64,000 nucleotides of DNA from Nostoc sp. UHCC 0926 (GTDB lineage: Bacteria > Cyanobacteriota > Cyanobacteriia > Cyanobacteriales > Nostocaceae): positions 248,001 to 312,000 of the forward strand of contig NZ_CP117768.1 in the NCBI RefSeq assembly GCF_028623165.1, written 5' to 3'. Under the pieces are notes generated by a model. The model did no database searches. It was not told where the DNA came from and worked only from the letters and a program-made list of their open reading frames with translations. Below, piece by piece: positions 53,965 to 63,382 of this stretch (within the stretch, counting starts at the first letter, position 1; each line of letters opens with the position of its first letter). The position numbers and the translations under genes were made by a program.

Positions 53965-55356
53965 CTATAAAATTTGCAGAACAACTAGTGTCATATCATC
54001 AGTGTTTTGCTTATCAGCACCGATGAATTGCTGAACTTGGTCAAATAGGTAATCCACAATCTCCTGTGGGCCATTGCAGTACTTGCAAGCCGTATTGAAG
54101 CCAGTGACAAAGTTATCTTCGTCGAAGCGATCGCCACCAGCGGCAGCAGCATCGGTCAAGCCATCTGTATAGTAAATAATTGTATCCCCAGGCTCTAACT
54201 GTGCCTGGGCATCTTCATATTGGCTGTTAGCATCCAAACCGATTAACATTCCTAAAGTATCTAAACGGCTGACAGTTTTCGTGGCTGCGTGCCACCACAA
54301 GGGAGGATTATGTGCCGCATTACTATAAGATAAAATTCGGGTATGGGGGTTATATTCTGAGTAAAATAGCGTTACAAAACGCTGGGAATTATCCAAATCT
54401 GCATACATAACTCTATTTAAGTTTTGCAGAATTCCTGCTGGGGAATTACCATGTAGCACTTCTCCGCGTAGCATTCCCCGCATCATCGTCATAATCAGCC
54501 CAGCGGGGACACCTTTGCCCATGACATCTCCAATAACTAAACCCCAGCGACTAGTTTCCGTGCTGCCTTTGGGCTTGGGCTGAATCTTATTGTGATTGGT
54601 AGCAATAAAGTCGTAGTAGTCTCCGCCAACGCGATTGGCAGGTTTACAACGTGCCGCCAGGACAGCACCAGGGATTATGGGGCATTGACGTGGCAGAAGT
54701 CGCCGTTGAATTTCTGCGCCAATTTCTAGTTCTTGGTCTAGGCGTTCTTTTTTTCTTAATTCTACAGCTAGTTCATCGTTTTCGATCGCTACTGCTGTTT
54801 GGTCTGCCACTAACCTAACTAACTTTTGCCTAGTTTCTGTCCAACTATATTCTGGATCGCGGCTCAAGACATAGAGCCATCCCCGTTCTGTATGCTTCAC
54901 CAGAATCGCCGTACCAAAGATTTGCACATCTGGCCCCAAATAGCGATGCATCTGGTCTTCCATTATCCCCGTGGCATTCGCTAGAGGGGCAGTATTGGGC
55001 ATAAGCGTGATTTGACTGCTGGCTATTTCTAGCGCTTTGCGGATATTTTTTCGCTGACGACTATCTTGCCAATGTAACTGCTCTAACCTGACTTGACCAT
55101 TAGGTTTGTAGAGGAACAGGGCGCTACCGTCTGCATCTGTCACTCTTGTTGCCATCAGCGGGATCAGTTCCAAAAACTGATTCAAATTATTGAAACTTCT
55201 CAGGGCAAATCCTAAAGAACTTAGCAAATCTTGAATTTTGTTCTGTTCCCGGTGTAACCTTGCCACGAGTTCTTTGAGTGCCACGACTGGTGTGACATCT
55301 GTCGCGGTACTACTATTGTTGTCAGTGGGTTGAGAGGGCAGTTGAGACACAGGCAC
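53965..55356 (-). CDS. GAF-SpoIIE (PP2C-type) phosphatase, RsbU-like
   Basis: The 463-residue protein has an N-terminal coiled segment (VALKELVARLHREQNKIQDL), a GAF domain (~60-200), a short coiled linker (AVELRKKERLDQELEIGAEI) and a SpoIIE-type phosphatase domain (~220-463). The domain has metal-binding segments VGGDYYDFIA, GDVMGKGVPAGLIMTMMRGM and YTDGLTDAAAAGGDRF. It likely dephosphorylates an anti-sigma-antagonist (STAS) protein in a partner-switch pathway; no such partner gene is in the window. The start is a GTG at 55356 (MPVSQLPSQ). Confidence 0.9.
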   Translation of the reverse strand: MPVSQLPSQPTDNNSSTATDVTPVVALKELVARLHREQNKIQDLLSSLGFALRSFNNLNQFLELIPLMATRVTDADGSALFLYKPNGQVRLEQLHWQDSRQRKNIRKALEIASSQITLMPNTAPLANATGIMEDQMHRYLGPDVQIFGTAILVKHTERGWLYVLSRDPEYSWTETRQKLVRLVADQTAVAIENDELAVELRKKERLDQELEIGAEIQRRLLPRQCPIIPGAVLAARCKPANRVGGDYYDFIATNHNKIQPKPKGSTETSRWGLVIGDVMGKGVPAGLIMTMMRGMLRGEVLHGNSPAGILQNLNRVMYADLDNSQRFVTLFYSEYNPHTRILSYSNAAHNPPLWWHAATKTVSRLDTLGMLIGLDANSQYEDAQAQLEPGDTIIYYTDGLTDAAAAGGDRFDEDNFVTGFNTACKYCNGPQEIVDYLFDQVQQFIGADKQNTDDMTLVVLQIL

Positions 55357-56139
55357 AGGTACTATTGCACTTTATATTGGCAGATTTTAGATTACTTATA
55401 AATCTTTTGGCTTTGGCATTGCTAAACCATATTTAGACAAGACTTGTCACTTTAGCAAGAGTATAAAGACGTAACAGGCAACTTTTATCAGTATTTTATT
55501 TGCTTATTATATTTTTGATGTAATAATTAGTAATTTAAAATCATGTATTTTTAGTCAAAACCCAACCCGTAAAAATTACTAGTTTCGGTGATACTTAAGA
55601 AAGTTTTTCATTTTTTCATAACTTAATTCCCAAAGCATATCTCTAAAGTAATAAAAATACTTTATTCAAAGAATAATTTATAACGTTTTCAGAGTCACTA
55701 TTTGGGCAGAGACAACTAGGAGACTAGAAGTCTTTTTAGTGAAAACCTCTATAAGCGCTAAAATCGAGCTTGGTTTGGGAAAAAACAGATCTTACATTCA
55801 TTCCCAAACCGGAGAATATGTAAATAAGTCTTCAAATACTTAATTTGTATCCCATAATTGCCGGAATAATCGCCAATATTGAGCTTTTTCATTTTGAATT
55901 TATCGTTTTGCAAATTTTGACTTGCTCAATATACAAAAATTAAACCCATTGAAACGGGATAAAAGTGAGATAACTTAATCTTTCGAGTCAGCGGTAACAG
56001 ACTTAAAGCATTAGCCTGTAATTGATTTTAGGTGGGAGTCATTTGGTAAGTGTAAGATATGAATACAAGAGATGACACTAAATCTAGAAAAATATCCTCC
56101 AAGAACTTTAGGTCAAAAGCCTGAAAGAGTTTTGTCATT
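55357..56139. other. Intergenic region, left part
   Basis: AT-rich and without a protein-like frame. It must contain the promoter of the GAF-SpoIIE gene at its left end. I see no clear operator or RNA in it. Confidence 0.4.
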
Positions 56140-56210
56140 TAACTATTAGAGTTCAAACCTCTCGATTTACTACAAAAAATATTTGTGATACTTTTGCAAG
56201 TAATATCTGA
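56140..56210 (-). pseudogene. Decayed 5' stub of an IscB/IsrB-like gene
   Basis: Downstream of the putative omega RNA on the minus strand, the sequence from about 56199 reads VSQIFFVVNREV, then a stop and TLI. IscB/IsrB proteins begin with a motif of the form xVFVVDTNRxPLNPI, so the stub looks like that start with the DT codons lost and a frameshift after NRE. The rest of the gene is absent. The match is short and made by eye. Confidence 0.45.
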
Positions 56211-56220
56211 GAATGCACCT

Positions 56221-56510
56221 GGGAGTGTTGAACCAGCTTACTTACACCAATTCGCTTTTTGAGTCCACAGTGGACGATTCTCCGAAGTTCTGATGGTCGG
56301 AAGCCGTCCTTTTCCTGAGGTCAGTGCTGGGCTAACAGCTGACGCTCGTACTCCTACTCTTAAGTAAGTTACGTGCAGCGTGTACCTCTTTCGACTCGCT
56401 AACGCAGTTGCTTCAAGTCGCCATAGCCAATACCAGTCACTTGCGGAGGAAAACCCTCTCTCAGTGCTGGACTCACCCGTGCTGGCTCCCCAAGGCACTA
56501 CTCATTGCTC
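56221..56510 (-). ncRNA. Candidate orphan HEARO / omega RNA of an IscB/IsrB element
   Basis: A GC-richer stretch in an AT-rich gap, with no protein frame of its own. On the minus strand it shows nested arms GGACG...CGTCC (56305-56309 with 56272-56276) around TCCGA...TCGGA (56297-56301 with 56281-56285). It also has a long-range pairing GAGTCC (56469-56474) with GGACTC (56261-56266) that spans about 210 nt. HEARO RNAs, later named omega RNAs, guide IscB/IsrB nucleases and lie just before their genes; this one has only a decayed gene stub after it. The 5' limit is uncertain. Recognition is from memory of the sequence style, not a covariance-model search. Confidence 0.6.
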
Positions 56511-56839
56511 AGACTCCTGTCCATCCCACAATAGTTGTATTTATGGGGGTAAGCGTCTCGACTGCCATTTAAATTGCTGCAAGATGCGAGTTTACGAGCT
56601 TTTATGTGTCGCAAATAAATGCCCGCTGCTACATTTAAAAAGCCCATTCAGGGCGTGAAAAAAGGGCATTAGCTTGAAATTTTAGCAAAACTCACCCATC
56701 TATTGTGGCAAACTCATGATTTTAGGACTTGAGCTGTTTCCAGTATTTTGTTTCTAATTAGTTCAAGTGATAATACCAGATCAGTCAGCCCTAAATTTAT
56801 CAGTTTGTCAAGAAAAATTTTTAACTATAAATTTTTCAA

Positions 56840-58492
56840 CTAGCCACTCAAGAGAGCTTCGACAAACTCATAGCTAGAAAAGGGGCGCAGGTCTTCAATT
56901 CCTTCGCCTGCACCAATAAAGCGAATGGGTAAACCTAGCTGCTGCACAACGGCAAGGGCAACACCGCCTTTGGCAGTGCCGTCCAGTTTGGTTAAGACAA
57001 CGCCACTTAGTTGGGCAGCTTGGGAGAAAACTTCGGCTTGCCGCAGTCCATTTTGACCTAAAGTGGCATCTAAAACCAACAGAGATTCTACTTTGGCATT
57101 TGGGGCTTTTTTGTCGATAATTCGCCGGATTTTGGTGAGTTCGTCCATTAAATTTTTCTTGTTTTGCAATCGCCCAGCTGTATCTACCAAAAGTAATTCT
57201 GTTTGACGCGCTTGGGCGGCAGCGATCGCATCAAATACAACTGCTGCCGGATCTGTATTTTTCCCAGGATTAGCAATTACTTCTACACCACTTCTACTAC
57301 CCCAAACCTTGACCTGTTCCACGGCGGCGGCGCGGAAGGTGTCTGCTGCCCCAATCAAGCATTTATAACCAGATTTTTGTCCCAGGTGGGCAATTTTGCC
57401 GATGGTAGTGGTTTTACCGGCACCATTCACCCCAGTGATTAACCAAATATTTAAGGTTTCTTTTTCTAGGGTAAAGGTAGTTTTATGGGATATCTTGCTC
57501 GGTGCATCCAGCATATCCCGGAGGATTTTTTTCAGGTAAGCGATCGCTTCTTCAGGTGCGGTGACTTCTTCTCGAAGTTTTTTCTGTAGGGCATTGATAA
57601 TAAAGTCTGTCGCCTCTACACCCACATCAGCTTGCAGGAGCAATGCCTCAATTTCTGTCACAGCAGCAAGGTTTAGCGGTCCTTGACCGACGATCGCCTT
57701 TAGTTGGTTGAGGATACTACGACGAGTTTTGTCTAACCCTTGCCGGAGCTTTTTCAGCCAGGTAATTTCTTCAATAGAAACGTCTTCTGGACTTCTACCT
57801 TGAGCTGCTAGGACTTTCGCTGACCAGACAAACCCATCATCAAATACTAGTCCAGGAATTTCCTCTCCTGTCTCTGAGGTTGCAGCTACTGGCTGTACTA
57901 CCTCCGGTTCTGGAACTACAATGGCGGTGGCTATTAGTTGTTCCAGCTTGGCTTGCCGTTCTGCCGCCGCCCGTTCTAAGAAGGATAAGGTCGCTGGTGC
58001 TGTTGGCTGTGTTGCCTCTGGCGTAGCTAGTGGTTCGCTGGGCGTTGGTTCAACTTCACTTGCCTTTATTTCTGGGCTTTTGACATCTGGCTCTTCAGGA
58101 ATTGCTGCTACTGAGGAATCTTCTGTACTTTCTTCCTCAGTAGCTGCTTGGATAACTTCTGGCTGTGCAGTTTCTACAGTTGTACTAACAGGTTCCTCAG
58201 TTGCTTCTGGTTCAGTGATTTCCGCAATTGCCGTTTCTGCGGTTTCAGGTTGTGCTGAATCAGGTGAGGTTTCTACTACCTCAGATTGTTGTTTTTGCTG
58301 AATATTTTTGTAGGCAGCTTTAGCAAACGCCAACAAATCTGCCGTTGTGTCTGGTGCAGTTTCAGCAGTTGGTGTTGACGTTTCGGCTGGCTCTGGTTGG
58401 GGTTCTTGTACCGCAGGAGTTTCTTCCTGTTTCTGATCAGAGGGAGTGTTAGAGGAATCGTTATATTGACGACGGAACCAATTAAAAACCAT
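56840..58492 (-). CDS. ftsY: Signal recognition particle receptor FtsY
   Basis: FtsY receives ribosome-SRP complexes at the membrane. The 550-residue protein has a long acidic, Glu/Thr/Ala-rich N-terminal A region (~1-215) and then the NG GTPase: G1 ITGVNGAGKTTTIGKIAHL (~355), DTFRAAAVEQVKVW, G3 LLVDTAGRLQNKKNLMDEL and G4 VVLTKLDGTAKGG near the C-terminus. The acidic region has many EATEEP/AETA-type near repeats. The ATG at 58492 is normal. A 280-bp repeat-filled gap separates it from nusB upstream in the same direction. Confidence 0.96.
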   Translation of the reverse strand: MVFNWFRRQYNDSSNTPSDQKQEETPAVQEPQPEPAETSTPTAETAPDTTADLLAFAKAAYKNIQQKQQSEVVETSPDSAQPETAETAIAEITEPEATEEPVSTTVETAQPEVIQAATEEESTEDSSVAAIPEEPDVKSPEIKASEVEPTPSEPLATPEATQPTAPATLSFLERAAAERQAKLEQLIATAIVVPEPEVVQPVAATSETGEEIPGLVFDDGFVWSAKVLAAQGRSPEDVSIEEITWLKKLRQGLDKTRRSILNQLKAIVGQGPLNLAAVTEIEALLLQADVGVEATDFIINALQKKLREEVTAPEEAIAYLKKILRDMLDAPSKISHKTTFTLEKETLNIWLITGVNGAGKTTTIGKIAHLGQKSGYKCLIGAADTFRAAAVEQVKVWGSRSGVEVIANPGKNTDPAAVVFDAIAAAQARQTELLLVDTAGRLQNKKNLMDELTKIRRIIDKKAPNAKVESLLVLDATLGQNGLRQAEVFSQAAQLSGVVLTKLDGTAKGGVALAVVQQLGLPIRFIGAGEGIEDLRPFSSYEFVEALLSG

Positions 58493-58599
58493 TGCAGCAG
58501 TATTAGTTATATGAGTTATAAGTTATAAGTTATGAGTTTAATTTAACTTTGCACTTTTTCTTGGGGTGAAAACTTCCGGGTTATCCTCACCTTTCAAGG

Positions 58600-58745
58600 C
58601 CAGTTTGAGGAGAATCGGTACAACAGAGGGTTCCTTCCGTTCGTGCAGTGTCTTCCCTTCTCACATTGCCAGAGGCTAGCGCCAAGGGAGAAGTCCCGCC
58701 CGGAGGGAGCCGCAGAAGCGGCTACAGACTTTTCTCCACGGTAGT
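58600..58745. repeat. Dispersed GC-rich repeat
   Basis: The block cccttctcacattgccagag plus gctagcgcc (58655-58684) is shared exactly with 53767-53796. It is followed by AGTCCCGCCCGGAGGGAG and a CCGCAGAAGCGGC hairpin. It lies in the gap between ftsY and nusB. Confidence 0.65.
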
Positions 58746-58772
58746 ATAGGAATTACGAATTACGTAGCGGTA

Positions 58773-59414
58773 CTATGCTGTTTTTTTCTGCTCAGTGACT
58801 CGGCGCAAAACACCGTTAATAAACCGATGACCATCGTCTCCACTGTAGCGTTTGGCTAGCTCCACAGCTTCGTTGATGGCAATACTATCTGGAACTCCTA
58901 AGAACTTCATTTCTGCCACAGCGATTTGTAGGATATCCCGGTCAATTTGGGCGAGGCGAGTTACTTGCCAATCTACTAAGGCACTAGAAAGGAGTTCATC
59001 TATAATGTGTCGATTTTCGTTGACGGTAATCACAAGCTCTTTAGCGTAATTACGGACTCCTTTATCCTGATTAGCTAACTGAATCAATTCTGGGAAATCA
59101 ACTGCTGTACCCAACTGATTGATTGCTGTCTGGGTGCAGGCGATCGCCTCTTGGAGCATTGTTCTAGCACTATTCAGGTCGGAGGCCCGAGTTTGGCTAC
59201 TTAAGATGCGATCGTTACTGCGTTGCAGTTCACCTGCGGCATTATCGAGGGTATCTTGCACTTCTGAGGTCAGGGTGCGTACTGCTCCTAGCACCAACTT
59301 GGATACTAGTTGATCGTCTGCCAATTTATCTAATTTCTTTGGGTTAATTGGCAATTGGCTAAGGCTTAAAAGCGCTAATTCACGAGCTATTTGCTGGGGT
59401 TTACGAGGTTGCAT
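58773..59414 (-). CDS. nusB: Transcription antitermination factor NusB
   Basis: NusB binds boxA RNA with NusE in ribosomal RNA antitermination. The 213-residue protein starts [20 protein letters not shown] and has the conserved C-terminal half [40 protein letters not shown] and INGVLRRV. A ~40-residue middle section ([20 protein letters not shown]) makes it longer than E. coli NusB, which is usual in cyanobacteria. It lies downstream of the DUF502 gene by 122 bp. Confidence 0.93.
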   Translation of the reverse strand: MQPRKPQQIARELALLSLSQLPINPKKLDKLADDQLVSKLVLGAVRTLTSEVQDTLDNAAGELQRSNDRILSSQTRASDLNSARTMLQEAIACTQTAINQLGTAVDFPELIQLANQDKGVRNYAKELVITVNENRHIIDELLSSALVDWQVTRLAQIDRDILQIAVAEMKFLGVPDSIAINEAVELAKRYSGDDGHRFINGVLRRVTEQKKTA

Positions 59415-59536
59415 AAAAATGATAGGTGATTGTGCGAGAACTGATGGACTAGGCAGGACAAACTTACAAGCCTATCAATTTTGGCACAGTCCAACAACAA
59501 CATTAGGCATTTGCTTGTGACTTTGCCAGATTGATT

Positions 59537-60301
59537 TTAAGTTTCTTCAACGGGAATAACCTGCTGCTTGATTTGGTCGTGTTTGACTTCCAGTGTGGAC
59601 TCTTTGGGGAAAACCAAGGACGTATTGGGGGCGACAATGCCACCTGATACAACTATTTTAAAGGCGTCTTCAATCGACATGGAGAGGTTCACCACTTCGT
59701 CTTCAGGAACGACTGCGTACCATCCGGTAGTCGGATTGGGGGTGGTGGGGATAAAAACACTTAGCACGGGGCGAGACATCTGGGCTTGGATATCACTGCT
59801 GATTGCACCAGTAACAAAGGCGATCGCCCAAATTCCTCGGCGGGGATACTCTACCAAAATTACCCGGCGAAACTTGCCATTGGAATCTTTGAGTATTGTT
59901 TCTAAAAGCTGCTTTAGGGTTTTGTATACCTGTCCCGCTAAAGGAATTGCCTGTAATAACCGCTCACCAAAATCTAGCAACCACCGCCCAGCAATATTGC
60001 GAGCCATCAAGCCCATCAATAAGATACTCAGTAGGGGTACAGCCAATCCTACTAATAAATTCAGTAAAATTACTAAAATTGGGTTTAAGCCATCAAAGGG
60101 ATTCAGCTGTTTGGGAATTTGGGTGAGGAAGTTGATTACCCAAGTAGCAATGGTAATTGTCAGCCAGATAGTGGTTGCTAACGGAATTACTACCAACAAA
60201 CCAGCAATCAGGTCGTTTTTTAAGTCCTGTTTTAGGCGATCGATTACCAAGCCTCGATTCTCCTGTTTTAAGCTAGAGGAACTTTTTTTATTGGTATCCA
60301 T
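59537..60301 (-). CDS. DUF502 membrane protein
   Basis: The 254-residue protein has two N-terminal membrane helices (LIAGLLVVIPLATTIWLTIT ~34-53; ILVILLNLLVGLAVPLLSIL ~77-96) and a soluble C-terminal domain with the family segments IPLAGQVYKTLKQLLETI and VFIPTTPNPTTGWY. That fits DUF502; a plant relative (COV1/LCV) affects vacuolar trafficking, but no bacterial role is established. It is the first of DUF502-nusB-ftsY, all in the same direction. Confidence 0.88.
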   Translation of the reverse strand: MDTNKKSSSSLKQENRGLVIDRLKQDLKNDLIAGLLVVIPLATTIWLTITIATWVINFLTQIPKQLNPFDGLNPILVILLNLLVGLAVPLLSILLMGLMARNIAGRWLLDFGERLLQAIPLAGQVYKTLKQLLETILKDSNGKFRRVILVEYPRRGIWAIAFVTGAISSDIQAQMSRPVLSVFIPTTPNPTTGWYAVVPEDEVVNLSMSIEDAFKIVVSGGIVAPNTSLVFPKESTLEVKHDQIKQQVIPVEET

Positions 60302-60310
60302 ACCAGCATA

Positions 60311-60416
60311 TTAGGGACTTGCAGTTAAAAAAACATCCCATCTCCGGGGCACAAGGCCTTGCGCCCCTACAAATATACAAATAATTTTGGATAATTTATT
60401 TTTTGTCAGTCCCTTA
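60311..60416. mobile_element. MITE-like element, TTAGGGACT family, copy B
   Basis: This 106-bp segment begins TTAGGGACTTGCAG and ends GTCAGTCCCTTA, an imperfect inverted repeat, with a GGCACAAGGCCTTGCGCC-type palindrome in the middle. It is nearly identical to 36259-36360, and a rearranged reverse copy starts at 11001. Three copies in one 64-kb window indicate an active or recently active family. Confidence 0.78.
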
Positions 60417-60822
60417 GTCAAATAGCAAAGGCTTTACTTGAAGCAGCTTCTGCCACAATTAACTTTCCAAAATACTAGCAGCTTGGCTGCTGCCGCCAAA
60501 ACACATATTTTTTGCTGAAAATCAGCTATTTTCCTACAAGCATACACATTGATATCAACCAATCCGATGGCGACTGGTTATTCTCAGAGGATGTTACTTT
60601 TGTTTGTAAGACTTGTAAATGATTGTTGCAAGTCCTTAAGTATTACTAATCTACCGCGCTCAATCAAAAGCTGCTCATGATTGTGAAAGGATCACCAGGT
60701 AAACTGAGGAATTATTTTATCTGGTCAGTCACTCACATTTGAGCCGGAGTGGCTTTTATGAAAATATTCTGTTAAAAATATTAATTTATTATGGTGGTTC
60801 TCGTTTAGGTGGAACACGCGAT

Positions 60823-60850
60823 AGGGGCGCACAGCTAGGTGTGCGCCCCT
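60823..60850. repeat. GC-rich hairpin repeat
   Basis: Arms AGGGGCGCAC and GTGCGCCCCT enclose AGCTAGGT. It is of the same general type as the ggggcgcaaggcc palindromes in the window. Confidence 0.6.
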
Positions 60851-60931
60851 ACTTCTAAATTCTGATTTTGCGATCGCGTCCCCGCTTACCGTAGGCGATC
60901 GCTACTTTAAATTGCAGTGCGTAATCCTTCT

Positions 60932-61148
60932 AAGACTTACGCAGAGCAGATCCCCCAATCCCCTTATAAAAGTTAGCTCTTAAGGTTCCCTTTTTTTAAG
61001 GGGAGCTAGCAGCGTGGGCGGCGGGTCTCCCACGCCAGTCCTTTAGCGGGGGAACCGCCGCAAGCGGCTGGCTCGACTTGAGCGGACTGGCGTCAAGTGG
61101 CGTGCGTTATGAGGGATCTAGGTTTCAGGTTTTCAATGCGTAAGTCCT
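60932..61148. mobile_element. MITE-like element with GGACTTACGC ends
   Basis: A 217-bp segment begins AAGACTTACGC and ends GCGTAAGTCCT (10 of 11 pairs match). It contains AAGGGAGCT-type and AGCGGGGGAACCGC-like hairpins and the outer piece aggtttcaggttttcaatgc, which also occurs near 11315. It has no coding frame. Its right end lies 23 bp from the stop codon of the glycosyltransferase gene. Confidence 0.65.
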
Positions 61149-61170
61149 GCCTTGTAATCTCCAGTCCCCT

Positions 61171-62079
61171 TTACACCACATCAGCCTGTGTAGTTTCAGA
61201 ATCTGCACACTGCAACTGTTGTGTACTCTCTTGTGCCAGAATTGCTGTTGCGTCTAAATTAGGTTTTGGTAAATACTTCATTTCCCAAACTTTGAGCAAA
61301 ATCAGGTATTCGTAGAATGCCTGCAATGTACACCAAGCAAGTCCAGCACCTCCATCTAAACATCCGCCTAAGATAAAATACATATATACAAAGCGTAGCA
61401 ACGGTCTGGCGGGTAAACGCAAAGACAAATCTTTAAGAGCACGGCGTTTTTCAATTTCCGATTTGCCAAAAAATAAATCTTGCCAGTTCACATTTCCTTG
61501 TTCTAGTTGATACAATGTTTCTTGAGCTTCATCTGTAGAATAACGGTTATGTTTTTCAATCCAGCGGCTCAAGCCTTTGCTACAAGTGTAATGAGGGTAT
61601 GTTTCTTTTAAAAAGCTAGTTGCACCCTCACAAACTTCCCGTTCAGTATGACCATAGTCTGTAAACCACACTTTACCGTAGCGGAAGAGGCGCATTTGGT
61701 AACGGGGATACTGTGTGCTGTAGCGAATCCAACGATTCATGAACATGACACGTTCAGCTACGTAGTAACCGATGTAGTCTGGATTCTGACTTACCTTTTC
61801 GCATTCCGCGAAAAGCTCTGGTGTCATGCGCTCATCAGCTTCGAGAATGTAAACCCATTCGTGCTTCGGGGGGATAGACTCTAACATCCAGGTGCGTTGG
61901 CGTCCGTGGCTTTCAAAAGCGTGTTGGACGACGTGGATGGGATAGCAACTGGCGATTTCCACAGTGCGATCGCTACTGCATGAATCCACAACAATGATGT
62001 CATCCGATAGCATCGCTGATTCGATACAAGCAGCAATATCTAGTTCTTCGTTATATGTCAGTATGTAAATTGAGAACAT
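61171..62079 (-). CDS. Family 2 glycosyltransferase
   Basis: The 302-residue cytoplasmic enzyme has a GT-A fold start FSIYILTYNEELDIAACIES, the nucleotide Asp in IIVVDSCSSDRT and the metal-binding acidic motif in YILEADERMTPELF. This is the pattern of GT2 enzymes that act in cell wall or capsule glycan synthesis. A weak hydrophobic segment lies near residue 250. It is adjacent to an HpsJ-like gene, so a role in exopolysaccharide is plausible but not proven. The ATG at 62079 is normal. Confidence 0.88.
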   Translation of the reverse strand: MFSIYILTYNEELDIAACIESAMLSDDIIVVDSCSSDRTVEIASCYPIHVVQHAFESHGRQRTWMLESIPPKHEWVYILEADERMTPELFAECEKVSQNPDYIGYYVAERVMFMNRWIRYSTQYPRYQMRLFRYGKVWFTDYGHTEREVCEGATSFLKETYPHYTCSKGLSRWIEKHNRYSTDEAQETLYQLEQGNVNWQDLFFGKSEIEKRRALKDLSLRLPARPLLRFVYMYFILGGCLDGGAGLAWCTLQAFYEYLILLKVWEMKYLPKPNLDATAILAQESTQQLQCADSETTQADVV

Positions 62080-62207
62080 TACCCAGGTTTTATAGCGATT
62101 TTACTAATTGATAATTGCCTTTTTATTGTTATTAGTCTATTAGGCGCATGGCAGTATGGGCTGTCAAAAATTAATTGGATAGATACTACTGCCATACTGA
62201 TAGTGGA

Positions 62208-63050
62208 TTAGCGTGCGGTTGCTCTAGGTTTAGCACCTTGTAAAGCACCTCTACCTCTTAAGCCTGTCCAGCCGATGATAATGTAACCAATGGACAACAG
62301 CAAACTGCTAATCCCAATCCGCAGTCCAGACTTCCAAGCAGCATCTTTAGCTTGTTGCTCTGTTTCGTCTCTGCGCTGGCGAACTTGGCTCAGTTGTTGA
62401 TTTCGCAGTGTCTGAAGATCTGTTTGTTGTTCGATAGCTTTGTCAAGTACTTGGGGATCTGTTTTAGCCTTCTTGAGTAACTCTTTTATATTTGCGGGAA
62501 TTTGAGGGCTTTCAAGTGCTTGCTTATATTTTTGATCATCTTTGAGGATTTCACTAAACTGAGCTTTGGTTTGGTTTCGCAGCTGCTCTAGTTGAGCTTT
62601 TCCTTGGTCAGTATTCAGTTGTGCTTGCAATTGCGATAATCGATTGTTCAGTTGAGTTTCTGCCTGATCTGCTTCTTGGGTGATGCGGTTGAGTGTTTGA
62701 GTCTTAGCTTGATTGACGTTATTGAGGTGCAGGGGAAAAATCAGCAAGAACATCAACCCCAAAATACTTGATAGGATTAGGGCGGGAAATCTTAAATCGA
62801 TACCTTGGGGGCGATCGCTTGTGGTATCAGCACTATCAATCCAATAGGCAGCAAACAGAAGCCCCAAACCTACTAAAGGAACAATTCCCCGATCAACTAG
62901 TGCTGTTGCCAAGTTGATTTGCCATACCCGATCAGTAGGTTGAAAAGGTAACAATAGAATGAAAAAGTCAACGAAAAAGGACAAAATGCAGATTATTCCA
63001 ACGACCTTAACTGTGAGAGCAGTGCTCACGGAAGCAAAACGGTTAACCAT
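62208..63050 (-). CDS. HpsJ-like membrane protein
   Basis: The 280-residue protein has three N-terminal hydrophobic helices (VKVVGIICILSFFVDFFILL; VPLVGLGLLFAAYW; LILSSILGLMFLLIFPL), a long coiled-coil rich in Gln and Lys (~115-245) and a fourth helix near the C-terminus (ISSLLLSIGYIIIGW). This layout matches HpsJ-type proteins of the Nostoc hormogonium polysaccharide locus; the exact role is not established. It lies upstream of the glycosyltransferase gene in the same orientation (128-bp gap). Another coiled-coil membrane protein is the alternative. Confidence 0.7.
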   Translation of the reverse strand: MVNRFASVSTALTVKVVGIICILSFFVDFFILLLPFQPTDRVWQINLATALVDRGIVPLVGLGLLFAAYWIDSADTTSDRPQGIDLRFPALILSSILGLMFLLIFPLHLNNVNQAKTQTLNRITQEADQAETQLNNRLSQLQAQLNTDQGKAQLEQLRNQTKAQFSEILKDDQKYKQALESPQIPANIKELLKKAKTDPQVLDKAIEQQTDLQTLRNQQLSQVRQRRDETEQQAKDAAWKSGLRIGISSLLLSIGYIIIGWTGLRGRGALQGAKPRATAR

Positions 63051-63382
63051 AATTTTTCAAACTTGTGGTGAATACGAGTGATTTTCATATTTCAAGCTAC
63101 TTAAATATTGTGCCCATGACTGTGACTATTGTGTAGAAATACAAAGCAGATTCAATACTGGTCAAGGCTATCTGCCTCTTGGTTTTCAACTAGGCCAGAG
63201 TAACATTTGTTATGTACTGTGTCTTCAGGAAATACCTGGTGTTTTAAGATACAAAATTAATGCGGGACTGGGGAGTAGAATCTCACTGAAGCTAGATTTA
63301 GATCCCCTACTTGAAGAAGTCGGGAATCTGGGCAGCAACTTTTGCTTAAGTAAGTACCATTCAGTTCTAGAGTCCAACTTAT
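63051..63382. other. Intergenic region, nothing seen
   Basis: A 332-bp gap between the HpsJ-like gene and the broken TIGR04282 gene. No frame, hairpin or repeat of note was found. Confidence 0.4.

Noticed and set aside
53596..53984. Overlapping plus and minus frames of 104 and 122 codons
   Set aside because: Both cross a GC-rich dispersed repeat block shared with 58655; neither resembles a protein family.
56221..56510. RNase P RNA, tmRNA or SRP RNA as an explanation of the structured region
   Set aside because: The core motifs of these RNAs (for example GAGGAAAGTCCGGGC of RNase P) are absent.
56238..56658. Frames of 86 (minus) and 92 (plus) codons
   Set aside because: They lie across the structured RNA candidate; residue composition looks random and RNA pairing explains the sequence better.
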